The translations under genes and the position numbers were made by a program. DNA of 50,626 nt from Nitrospiria bacterium (GTDB lineage: Bacteria > Nitrospirota > UBA9217), in assembly GCA_919901555.1 (NCBI GenBank), contig CAKKPG010000015.1, positions 1-50,626 of the forward strand, given 5' to 3'. Every line of letters starts with the position of its first letter. The first letter of the stretch is position 1. This document shows, piece after piece, positions 37,452 through 44,807 of the stretch. The notes below the pieces were generated by a model that was not told the origin of the DNA, did not search any database, and worked only from the letters and a program-made list of their open reading frames with translations.

Positions 37452-37982
37452 ATGACGAAAATCCTCTTCCACATATGCTGCGCACCCTGCGCCATTTATC
37501 CCTATTCCCGGATGCGGGAAGACGGCCTTGAGCCGGTAGGGTTTTTCTACAACCCCAACATCCACCCCTACCAGGAATACAAGAAGCGCCTGGACACGCT
37601 CAAGGACTTTTCGGTCCGCGTCGGCCTTGACGTGCTCTACCGGGACGATTACGACCTTGACGGGTTCCTCCTGCGCGTAGCAGGCAAGGGCGCCATGCGC
37701 TGCGAGCAGTGTTACCGGATGCGGCTGAACGCGGCAGGTGAAGCGGCCGCCAGGGGCCGTTTCAGCGCCTTTACCACGACGCTCCTGTACAGCAAACGGC
37801 AGAAGCATGACCTTATCCGGGGAGTGGCGCAAGAAATGGCAGCGGAGCACCGCGTTGAGTTCTACTACGAAGACTTCCGCCACGGCTGGCGGGAAGGGAT
37901 CGTGGAATCAAAGGCCATGGGCCTCTACCGCCAGCAGTACTGCGGGTGCATTTACAGCGAGTGGGAGAGGTATCGGAAATAA
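37452..37982 (+). CDS. queH: Epoxyqueuosine reductase QueH
   Basis: A 176-residue protein of the former DUF208 family, which performs the last step of queuosine tRNA modification, reducing epoxyqueuosine to queuosine, and replaces QueG in many bacteria. The cysteine pattern is complete: the Cys9-Cys10 pair in FHICCAPC, the CEQC pair in RCEQCYRMRL and the C-terminal QQYCGCIYSE. These ligate an iron-sulfur cluster and an adjacent metal. The start ATG has only a weak ribosome-binding site. It follows ruvB and precedes the SpoIID gene, in line with a multi-gene operon. Confidence 0.93.
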   Translation: MTKILFHICCAPCAIYPYSRMREDGLEPVGFFYNPNIHPYQEYKKRLDTLKDFSVRVGLDVLYRDDYDLDGFLLRVAGKGAMRCEQCYRMRLNAAGEAAARGRFSAFTTTLLYSKRQKHDLIRGVAQEMAAEHRVEFYYEDFRHGWREGIVESKAMGLYRQQYCGCIYSEWERYRK

Positions 37983-38003
37983 AGACGGAAGAGGGACGCG
38001 TAG

Positions 38004-38025
38004 GGGCAACCCTATGTGGTTGCCC
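38004..38025. repeat. GGGCAACC/GGTTGCCC intergenic hairpin
   Basis: A perfect 8-bp stem, gggcaacc-ctatgt-ggttgccc, in the queH/spoIID gap. It is followed by a short direct repeat of gcggaatg (about 38031 and 38051). The stem core ggcaac/gttgcc is shared with the right hairpin of the palindromic element family. Confidence 0.55.
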
Positions 38026-38104
38026 TCATTGCGGAATGCAGATTTCTGAATGCGGAATGACAGGCGTCTCGCCTGACTTGCAGCCTGCGTTAGAAGAGAA
38101 AACC

Positions 38105-39196
38105 ATGTCCTTAAAATTTTTTTTATTGCCCGCAATCCTCATCGTATTTTACGCTCACCCTTTTCCCGTATCTGCATCAGAAAACATTCGCGTTGCCGTC
38201 CTTGACAACCAGAAGAGCATTACCGTGCAGTCGGAGCGGGGACTGGTGCTGGAAGGCATGCGCCCCGGCCGCAGGGAGAAAACGATGATCTTCAGCGCTT
38301 CCTATGGGGGCACCAGGCCGGCGCGGGTCAGGTCAGAAGGTGAATTCACCCGGCTGAACGGAGCGGACTACCGGGGCTGGATCGAGATCAGAAAGAAAAA
38401 GAACGGCCTCTTTCTCGTTGTGAATGACCTCGACATGGAAGACTACCTCATGGGAGTTGTGGCCGAGGAGATACCCTGCGACTGGGAATTCGATGCGCTC
38501 AAGGCACAGGCCGTGGCGTCGCGGACATACGCGCTGTACCGGAAGAAGAATTCCGGCAAGAGACCCTACCACGTCCTTGCCACGGTCAAGGGCCAGGTCT
38601 ACTCGGGCAGGCGCGGAGAACGGGCGAGTACGGTGCGGGCGGTGAGGGAAACAGGGGGGCTTGTTCTCGTCTACAACGGGAAGGTGATTTCGGCCTTCTA
38701 TCATTCGAGCTGCGGCGGGCATACGGAAGATGCCTTCGAGATATGGGGGATTGACGCGCCCTATCTCAAAGGCGTTGACTGCGGCTGTCAGGAGATATCA
38801 AAGTACGGGGTATGGGAGAAGCGCTTCACGATGAAGTCCATTGCACTGTCCCTGGGCAAACTCGGGTACCGGCTGAAAGACATTTCAGGCCTGGACATAG
38901 GGAGCATTACAGCGGCAGGGAGAGTGCGTGAGGTCGCCCTCAAACACGCGGGGGGAACGACGAACCTGCCTGCCGAGACCCTGCGGCAGGCCCTTGGGTA
39001 TTCACAGGTCCCGAGCGTCTTCTTCGAGCCCATGGCTTCCGGCGCAGAAGTCGTTTTCTCGGGCAGGGGCCTCGGCCACGGCGTGGGGCTGTGTCAGTGG
39101 GGGGCAAAAGAGATGGCGCAGAAGGGATTTGATTACAAGGCCATTCTCGGCCGGTACTACCCCGGGACGGAGCTTGTGCGGATGGGTGAGTTGTAG
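38105..39196 (+). CDS. SpoIID/LytB domain protein (exported)
   Basis: A 363-residue protein with a signal peptide (MSLKFFLLPAILIVFYAHPF, cleavage near SAS) and a SpoIID/LytB domain: LVVNDLDMEDYLMGVVAEEI, LKAQAVASRTYALY, FYHSSCGGHTEDAFEIWG and GRGLGHGVGLCQWGAKEMA. In sporulating bacteria SpoIID is a lytic transglycosylase acting on denuded glycan; non-sporulating Gram-negatives keep homologues that probably act in cell division or wall remodelling. The frame is open upstream to 37946, but ATG 38105 is followed by the signal sequence and is preferred. Confidence 0.88.
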   Translation: MSLKFFLLPAILIVFYAHPFPVSASENIRVAVLDNQKSITVQSERGLVLEGMRPGRREKTMIFSASYGGTRPARVRSEGEFTRLNGADYRGWIEIRKKKNGLFLVVNDLDMEDYLMGVVAEEIPCDWEFDALKAQAVASRTYALYRKKNSGKRPYHVLATVKGQVYSGRRGERASTVRAVRETGGLVLVYNGKVISAFYHSSCGGHTEDAFEIWGIDAPYLKGVDCGCQEISKYGVWEKRFTMKSIALSLGKLGYRLKDISGLDIGSITAAGRVREVALKHAGGTTNLPAETLRQALGYSQVPSVFFEPMASGAEVVFSGRGLGHGVGLCQWGAKEMAQKGFDYKAILGRYYPGTELVRMGEL

Positions 39197-39413
39197 CAGG
39201 GTGCACTGTCCCACAGAACAGGATAGTGTCCCTCTTGAGCACGTGGTGACTGACCTCGCCTGACGACGGACGTTTGCGGCAATTGCAAAAATTATTTTTC
39301 CATCCGGCATTTTTCTGTTATTTTTTTATTTGTAAACCATTATGATTAGGTTCTCCCTGCGCTAAAACCAACAGCTTTTTTGCGCGTAATCGCTCAATTT
39401 AACGCGCTTTTGC
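39197..39413. other. Non-coding region upstream of the cytochrome promoter
   Basis: About 215 bp with no gene. It includes a T-rich stretch at about 39290-39335 that could end the spoIID transcript without a clear hairpin, and an imperfect inverted pair gcgcgtaa/ttaacgcgc at about 39382-39406 that may belong to the regulatory region of the cytochrome gene. Confidence 0.45.
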
Positions 39414-39438
39414 TTTGACTAAAATACAATAAGTCAAA
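39414..39438. promoter_or_regulatory. Candidate activator-binding inverted repeat upstream of the sigma-54 promoter
   Basis: Perfect 7-bp arms, tttgact and agtcaaa, separated by 11 bp, 21 bp before the -24 element. Position and symmetry suit an operator or enhancer-type activator site; sigma-54 enhancers are often further upstream, so the assignment is tentative. Confidence 0.4.
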
Positions 39439-39459
39439 AATATCAACTACTTGAACCCA

Positions 39460-39475
39460 TGGCACGCCCGTTGCA
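39460..39475 (+). promoter_or_regulatory. Sigma-54 (RpoN) promoter of the cytochrome gene
   Basis: tggcacgcccgttgca matches the -24/-12 consensus TGGCACGnnnnTTGCA exactly. Transcription would begin near 39487, leaving a leader of about 200 nt before the cytochrome ATG. The leader contains a small hairpin (ggcag-tg-gctgcc) near 39566 and no riboswitch I can recognise. Confidence 0.85.
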
Positions 39476-39689
39476 TTATTTAGGCTTGAGATGGAAGAGG
39501 AATCATCATGATATTCTACAAGTTATGAACAAGTGAAACAAGCAGACACCGGGGGGGAAGGAGGCAGTGGCTGCCTGAAAGCAGCAGTGACCGCTACCTA
39601 ATAAAGAAAACAAGGGGACATGGACAAAAGCGGGGAATGATCATCCAAAAAAGTTCAGGAATTCAAAATATCATAAGGAGGAACGTAAA

Positions 39690-40370
39690 ATGAAAAGGAT
39701 ATTCGTAGTAATGGCAGTGCTGGCGGCAGCGGCCCTCATCGGCGCCGGCATCGCCATGGCAGGCATCTCGAACACGAAGCACAACCTGAGCAACTCGGCC
39801 ACACCGACGCGGACGTTTTATTCAACGGCAACGGCAACGGGCACGAGCGAAATCTGCGTGTTCTGCCATACGCCGCATAACGCGTCAGGGACGCAGCCGC
39901 TTTGGAACAGGACAGTGAACAATCTCGGGTTCACCGTCTACGGCACCACGCTGGCCGGCACCACGGCAAGCGCAACGGTGAGTTCCGGGACGCTGCTCTG
40001 CTTCTCCTGCCATGACGGCGTCACCGCGCTCAACACCCTGTCGAACTATCCCGGCAGCTCAACGTCCGTCACGATGAACAATAATCAGACCCTGCTGACC
40101 GGCTTTGCCGTACTCGGCAAGGATTTGAGGAACGACCATCCGGTGGGTATTGTCTATAATGAAGGCAGGGCAAGCCTGAAGACTATTACAAATATCGCGA
40201 CCGGCCAGACCACCGTCAGGGTCCTGACTGCCAGCACGCTTTCGGGACAGAACGCAGTTTCTCAGGTGGAGTGCTCAAGCTGCCATGACCCGCATCTTGA
40301 CACAAACCCGTCATTCCTGAGAGTGAGCAACGCGAGCAGCGCCCTCTGCATTGCCTGCCACAACAAGTAA
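39690..40370 (+). CDS. Secreted tetraheme c-type cytochrome (doubled-CXXCH type)
   Basis: A 226-residue precursor with a signal peptide cut after AMA24, leaving about 202 residues. Four CXXCH haem sites: CVFCH (56-60), CFSCH (104-108), CSSCH (195-199) and CIACH (220-224). The protein has exactly four other histidines (31, 63, 150, 202), so every haem can be bis-His ligated with none left over. The chain between haems 1 and 3 is rich in Ser, Thr, Gly and Asn and poor in charge, suggesting a filament-forming or glycosylated surface protein. Size and haem count are those of OmcE-type nanowire cytochromes, though homology is inferred only from this pattern. AAGGAGG precedes the ATG. A strong terminator follows directly, so the cytochrome is made from its own abundant transcript. 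Confidence 0.93.
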   Translation: MKRIFVVMAVLAAAALIGAGIAMAGISNTKHNLSNSATPTRTFYSTATATGTSEICVFCHTPHNASGTQPLWNRTVNNLGFTVYGTTLAGTTASATVSSGTLLCFSCHDGVTALNTLSNYPGSSTSVTMNNNQTLLTGFAVLGKDLRNDHPVGIVYNEGRASLKTITNIATGQTTVRVLTASTLSGQNAVSQVECSSCHDPHLDTNPSFLRVSNASSALCIACHNK

Positions 40371-40401
40371 GAGAAAAAATATTTTTCCAGACATTTCGTC
40401 A

Positions 40402-40431
40402 AGAGGGGGGAGGCGACTCCCCCCTCTTTTT
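40402..40431 (+). terminator. Rho-independent terminator after the cytochrome gene
   Basis: A perfect 11-bp stem, agaggggggag-gcga-ctcccccctct, with a GNRA tetraloop, followed by a T-run. It lies 31 bp after the cytochrome stop codon. Confidence 0.92.
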
Positions 40432-40469
40432 GTACCCTGACGTTTTGTCGTGGAATCAATAATTTAGTT

Positions 40470-40498
40470 TTGACATCGCCCTGCCTCGGTGTTAAGAT
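40470..40498 (+). promoter_or_regulatory. Sigma-70 promoter of the NHL-to-TPR gene run
   Basis: -35 TTGACA (40470-40475), a 17-bp spacer and -10 TAAGAT (40493-40498), 64 bp before the NHL gene. The companion genes can therefore be made independently of the sigma-54-driven cytochrome. Confidence 0.7.
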
Positions 40499-40562
40499 GA
40501 AATTGTTCAAGAACCGTGAATATCTTTCATAAACAGAAACTCATGAGGACGGCGCTCCTGCA

Positions 40563-41630
40563 ATGATAAAAAATACATTTTATGTCCCGGTGTTTTTTTT
40601 GACGGCCTTCTTTTTTGCGTGCGCTGCCGCCCCGCGCCAGGACATTAATCTCGTCTACCCCCTGCCGCCGGAAGAGCCGAAACTGGCCTTTCTCGGGAGC
40701 TACCGGGGAGAGGTGGATGTGAAGAAAAAGAGCGCTCTGGACGGCTTTCTGGGCTTTTTCTTCGGTTCCGGAGACAGGCCTGACCTGATAAAACCATACG
40801 GTGTTGCCTCGTTCGGGGACAAAATATACGTAACCGATACGGGCAGCGGAGAGGTCCTCGTTATTGACTTGAAAGAGCGAAAAGTCCGGCGCATCGGAGA
40901 CGGGGGGGCAGGGAAACTATCGGTCCCCATCGGCCTTGCCATTGCCGCAGACGGGACCATTTTTGTTGCCGACGCCAAGCTAAAGCGGGTGTTCGGTTAT
41001 GACCAGACGGGAAAAGTTAAGCTGGCCATCGGACTGAAAGACGAGTTCAAAAACCCTGCGGGCGTGGCGGTCAATAATGAACTGGGCAGGCTCTACGTCG
41101 TGGACAGCCACGGCAATGCCGTGCACGTGTATTCCACGAAGGGAACGCCCTTGTTCCAGTTCCTGGGCGGCGAGGGCGGCTTCCTCTATCCTTCGAACGT
41201 GGCCGTTGACAAGCGCAACGGCAATGTGTACGTCGTTGACACCCAGAACTTCAAAGTGCAGGTCTTTGATAAAGACGGCAAGTTTTTACGGACCTTCGGA
41301 AAGATCGGCGACGTGCCCGGGACTTTTTCCAGGCCGAAGGGGATCGGGATCGACAGTGATGGCCACGTGTACGTCGTGGACGCGGCCTTTAACAACTTCC
41401 AGATCTTCGACGAAACAGGCCAGCTCCTTTTATTCATCGGCGGCGAGGGGAATGCGCCCGGACAATTCCAGCTCCCGGCAGGGATGTACGTGGATGAAAA
41501 AGACCGGATATACGTGGTGGACAGCTTTAACTTCAGGGTGCAGGTTTTTCAATACCTGAGCGACCGCTGGAAAAAGGAGCACCCGGAGGAATATAACAAA
41601 TATCTCCTGACTCAACCGGCGGCAAAATAA
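40563..41630 (+). CDS. NHL-repeat beta-propeller lipoprotein
   Basis: A 355-residue protein with a signal peptide ending in a lipobox-like FFFAC (Cys20), so probably lipid-anchored on the periplasmic side or at the surface. From about residue 75 it has six NHL blades (PYGVASFGDKIYVTDTGSGE, PIGLAIAADGTIFVADAKLK, PSNVAVDKRNGNVYVVDTQN, PKGIGIDSDGHVYVVDAAFN), enough for a closed six-bladed propeller. NHL proteins are frequent neighbours of multihaem cytochromes in metal-reducing bacteria and are thought to scaffold protein or haem-protein contacts. It follows the cytochrome terminator and heads a co-directional run through the GT2, radical SAM, methyltransferase and TPR genes. Confidence 0.9.
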   Translation: MIKNTFYVPVFFLTAFFFACAAAPRQDINLVYPLPPEEPKLAFLGSYRGEVDVKKKSALDGFLGFFFGSGDRPDLIKPYGVASFGDKIYVTDTGSGEVLVIDLKERKVRRIGDGGAGKLSVPIGLAIAADGTIFVADAKLKRVFGYDQTGKVKLAIGLKDEFKNPAGVAVNNELGRLYVVDSHGNAVHVYSTKGTPLFQFLGGEGGFLYPSNVAVDKRNGNVYVVDTQNFKVQVFDKDGKFLRTFGKIGDVPGTFSRPKGIGIDSDGHVYVVDAAFNNFQIFDETGQLLLFIGGEGNAPGQFQLPAGMYVDEKDRIYVVDSFNFRVQVFQYLSDRWKKEHPEEYNKYLLTQPAAK

Positions 41631-41708
41631 TGCACGACAAAAGACCGTCGGGGGCCTCTTTTCCCATTCCGTTTTCTCTATTCCGCAGCGTTTCCAGGAA
41701 GATTATCT

Positions 41709-42632
41709 ATGGGCAAAATCGCAGTGCTCATTCCCTGTTATAACGAAGCCGTCACGGTCGGCGCCGTGGTGCGGGACTTCAAGGCCCAGCTCCCTGACGC
41801 CGATGTCTATGTCTTCGACAACAATTCCACAGATGAGACCGTGGAAGAGGCAAAGAAGGCCGGCGCCATTGTCCGCTCCGAAAAGAGGCAGGGAAAGGGC
41901 AACGTGGTGCGGTCCATGTTCAGACAGGTGGACGCCGATGTGTACGTGATGGTGGACGGGGACGGGACCTACCCTGCTGAAAAGGTCAAGGAGCTCATTC
42001 AGCCCGTTGTTGAGGACGAGGCGGACATGGTGATAGGCTCGCGGCTCCACACCGTGTCCGAGAGCCACTTTAAACTGCCGAACCGCTTGGGGAACCGTTT
42101 GTTCCTGGTTCTCCTCAACGCAATATTTGGGGAACGCATAACCGATTTGCTGTCAGGGTACCGGGCATTCAACCGGCGCGTGGTAAAAGGCCTGCCCCTG
42201 CTCAGCCGCGGGTTCGAGATAGAAACGGAGTTGACGGTGAAGTGTCTCGAACGCCGGCACCGGATCGTCGAGGTCCCCATCAACCTCTCTCCGAGGCCCG
42301 AGGGCAGCACATCCAAGATTAAAATCGTACGGGACGGCTTTCTGATCCTGAACACGCTTTTCGGACTGTTCAGGGACTATAAACCGTTGACTGCTTTCGG
42401 GCTCATTGGGTTGTTTCTCGCCGGCTGCGGCCTGGTCCCGGGCATCGTGGTCATCAGGGAATATATGATGACCGGCGCCGTCTACCGCGTTCCCTCCGCC
42501 ATCCTTGCCGTGGGGCTGGTCCTTTCCGGCGTCCTGGTCGCGTTTATCGGCATGGTCCTGCACACCATATCCCGTCATTTTCAGGAGATCGGCTGTCAAT
42601 TGCAGAATATTTCCGATAAAGTCCAGGAGTAA
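41709..42632 (+). CDS. GT2 family glycosyltransferase (dolichyl-phosphate-mannose-synthase-like)
   Basis: A 307-residue protein with a GT-A catalytic domain (AVLIPCYNEAVTVGAVVRDF, then the metal-binding D83-G-D85 in VMVDGDGTYP and LLSGYRAFNRRVVKGLPLLS) and two C-terminal membrane helices (about 230-252 and 262-288). Enzymes of this form load a sugar onto a polyprenyl phosphate at the inner face of the cytoplasmic membrane. The lipid-linked sugar would then be used by a GT-C enzyme; a candidate is encoded three genes downstream. Ribosome-binding site AGGAAG. Confidence 0.88.
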   Translation: MGKIAVLIPCYNEAVTVGAVVRDFKAQLPDADVYVFDNNSTDETVEEAKKAGAIVRSEKRQGKGNVVRSMFRQVDADVYVMVDGDGTYPAEKVKELIQPVVEDEADMVIGSRLHTVSESHFKLPNRLGNRLFLVLLNAIFGERITDLLSGYRAFNRRVVKGLPLLSRGFEIETELTVKCLERRHRIVEVPINLSPRPEGSTSKIKIVRDGFLILNTLFGLFRDYKPLTAFGLIGLFLAGCGLVPGIVVIREYMMTGAVYRVPSAILAVGLVLSGVLVAFIGMVLHTISRHFQEIGCQLQNISDKVQE

Positions 42633-42646
42633 ATGCCTTCCAGGCG

Positions 42647-44065
42647 ATGAGCAGGATGAAATTCCTTTTTATAAATCCGAAACGGGAAATAGAAAAAAAG
42701 AACATCTGGAGCGTGATCAATTCCCGGACCCCGCCGCTGGGACTCGCCGTATTATCAGCGGTGCTGGAACAGGAAGGCCATCAAACCGATATTGTCGATG
42801 CCGCGGCCCTCGACCTGGACATTCCCGATATCCTCTCGCGGATCAGTCCCGATGTTGATTTCGCCGGTTTGACCGCAACAACGCCCGAAATCACCGGCGC
42901 AACGCGCATCGCCGGGGCAATCCGCGAACGGTTTCCCAAACTCAAAATCATCTTCGGAGGAGTTCACCCGACTGTTTTTCATCGAGAGATGGTCCGGGAC
43001 GGCGTGTGCGATATCGTCGTGCGGGGCGAGGGAGAGCGCCCTGTCCTTGCCCTTGCGCAGCAGCATCCGCCGGGCTCCATTGCCAACCTTACCTGGAGGA
43101 CGGAAACCGGCGAGGTGAAGATCAACCCGCAAAGCGATCAGTACGTGGACCTCGATGGGCTTCCTCTCCCCGCCTATCACAAGCTGTCCATGGAGAAATA
43201 TCATTCCGCGCTGGGGGCGGCAATAAGGAGCCCTTCCCTCGGCATGATTACCTCGCGGGGATGCCCGGGCGCCTGTACGTTCTGCTTTTCCGGCATGTTC
43301 GGATCGAAAGTACGCTTCATGTCTCCGGGAAAAATTCTCGAACAGGTCCTCGCCGTGCAGTCCCGTTACGGCATCAGGGAGATATCCTTCTACGACGATA
43401 CCTTTACGGCGAACCGGAAACGAGTAGAGGAATTATGCCGCCTGCTGATCTCCCGGAAGGTCGATATTGCCTGGTCCTGTTTCGCGCGGGTGGACACCGT
43501 GGAGCCCGGTATCCTCGCATTGATGAAAAAGGCGGGGTGCCATCAGATCTGCTACGGCTTCGAGTCCGCAGACGAGTCCATTCTAAAGGCGGTGAACAAA
43601 AAAATCAACGCCGTAAAGGTCGCCAATGCCGTTCACTGGACCAGAAAGGCCGGCATCGACATACGCGGCGCCTTTATGCTGGGAAACCCCGGCGAAACGG
43701 CGGGGAGTTTGCGCCGGACCGTGGAGTATGCAAAACAACTGGGGATCCAGTTCGCCATGTTCAATATAACGACCCCGTTTCCGGGGACGGCCCTTTTCGA
43801 CTGGGCCGTGGAGAACGGGTTCCTGAAACATCGCGACTGGGACCACTACGACCTGGCACATGTCGTGCTGGAGCTCCCGACGGTCCCGTCGGAAACGGTC
43901 CGGCAATTCTATTTCCGGTCGTATCGTGAATTTTATCTCCGGCCATTCTATATGCTGAAACGGTTGCTTTCCCTGCGGACGTGGGGTGAAATGCTGACGT
44001 ACGTAAAAGTTTTTTTCGGGATACTTTCGCTTTTGACTGCCAGGAAAACGAAGGGCCATGCCTAG
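42647..44065 (+). CDS. B12-binding-domain radical SAM protein
   Basis: A 472-residue enzyme with an N-terminal cobalamin-binding-type domain (residues about 5-140, PPLGLAVLSAVLEQEGHQTD, FGGVHPTVFHREM) and a radical SAM barrel with the cluster cysteines C206, C210 and C213 in SRGCPGACTFC. The class (BchE/methyltransferase type) uses SAM and cobalamin for methylation or rearrangement at unreactive carbons. The usual cobalamin-ligating His motif (DxHxxG) is not obvious in the N-domain. The C-terminal part (about 400-460) is helical and hydrophobic. It begins 14 bp after the GT2 gene and overlaps the methyltransferase gene by 8 bp, so the three are coupled. The substrate is unknown; a glycan or lipid carrier is plausible. 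Confidence 0.88.
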   Translation: MSRMKFLFINPKREIEKKNIWSVINSRTPPLGLAVLSAVLEQEGHQTDIVDAAALDLDIPDILSRISPDVDFAGLTATTPEITGATRIAGAIRERFPKLKIIFGGVHPTVFHREMVRDGVCDIVVRGEGERPVLALAQQHPPGSIANLTWRTETGEVKINPQSDQYVDLDGLPLPAYHKLSMEKYHSALGAAIRSPSLGMITSRGCPGACTFCFSGMFGSKVRFMSPGKILEQVLAVQSRYGIREISFYDDTFTANRKRVEELCRLLISRKVDIAWSCFARVDTVEPGILALMKKAGCHQICYGFESADESILKAVNKKINAVKVANAVHWTRKAGIDIRGAFMLGNPGETAGSLRRTVEYAKQLGIQFAMFNITTPFPGTALFDWAVENGFLKHRDWDHYDLAHVVLELPTVPSETVRQFYFRSYREFYLRPFYMLKRLLSLRTWGEMLTYVKVFFGILSLLTARKTKGHA

Positions 44066-44777
44066 CGCAGATGTCGTAATCCGGGATTTGGAGATAATGG
44101 CCGGGGCCGTCCACTACCGAAAGTGGATTTACAGTCAGTTCTCGCCCTATCTTGGTCAAAGAATCATCGAGGTGGGCGCGGGGACCGGTAATTTTACAGA
44201 ACTGTTTCTTGACCGTGAGCTTGTTGTCGCCCTTGACAGCTATCTTCCCTGTATAGAGTATCTGAAGCAGAAGTTCATCCACAACCACAATGTTGTTCCC
44301 GTGCAGATGGATATTTCCGATCCTGCGATCACCGATCTGGACAGGTATGCCCCCGATACCATCGTTTGTATAAATGTGCTCGAGCACGTTCAGGATGATG
44401 GTGCGGCCCTTTCCAATATGTTCAAAATACTGACCCGGGGAGGCACGCTTGCTCTCCTGGTTCCGGCTTTGCCGTTCCTCTACGGCAGTATTGATCGTCT
44501 CGTAGGGCATCAACGGCGGTACCGGAAGAGAGAGTTGGCGGAGAAACTTGCCCGGGCCGGATTCAGCGTACCCGGCATCTACTTTATGAACTCAATCGCC
44601 GTTCCCGGCTGGCTCTTGACCGGCCGCATTCTCAAACAGCGTGAAGAATCACCCCGGCAGATCAAGTTTTATGACACCATTGTCGTTCCCGTCCTGAGGC
44701 GTATGGAGAGCTTTATCAGGCCGCCTTTCGGCCTCTCTCTCGTCGTTATCGCTCAGAAGGAGAGAGATAACGAGTAA
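44058..44777 (+). CDS. Class I SAM-dependent methyltransferase
   Basis: A 239-residue Rossmann methyltransferase with motif I VGAGTGNFTE (G40-G44), motif II-like LVVALDSYLP and post-motif CINVLEHVQDDGAALSNMFK followed by LTRGGTLALLVPALPFLYGS. The pattern is of the UbiE/SAM-MTase 11 type often found in polysaccharide and lipid modification clusters. Its start overlaps the radical SAM stop codon, so the two are translationally coupled. The substrate cannot be read from sequence. Confidence 0.87.
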   Translation: MPSADVVIRDLEIMAGAVHYRKWIYSQFSPYLGQRIIEVGAGTGNFTELFLDRELVVALDSYLPCIEYLKQKFIHNHNVVPVQMDISDPAITDLDRYAPDTIVCINVLEHVQDDGAALSNMFKILTRGGTLALLVPALPFLYGSIDRLVGHQRRYRKRELAEKLARAGFSVPGIYFMNSIAVPGWLLTGRILKQREESPRQIKFYDTIVVPVLRRMESFIRPPFGLSLVVIAQKERDNE

Positions 44778-44807
44778 AGAGTTGAATTCGTAATGGAGCG
44801 ATGCCCG

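Noticed and set aside
38105-39196. SpoIID protein as evidence for sporulation
   Set aside because: SpoIID/LytB domains are common in non-sporulating Gram-negative bacteria, and no other sporulation gene is present.
39487-39689. Possible riboswitch (c-di-GMP or cGAMP type) in the cytochrome leader
   Set aside because: Such riboswitches precede cytochrome genes in Geobacter, but the conserved GGCAAACC and GGGACGCAAAGCC blocks are absent; only a small hairpin is visible.
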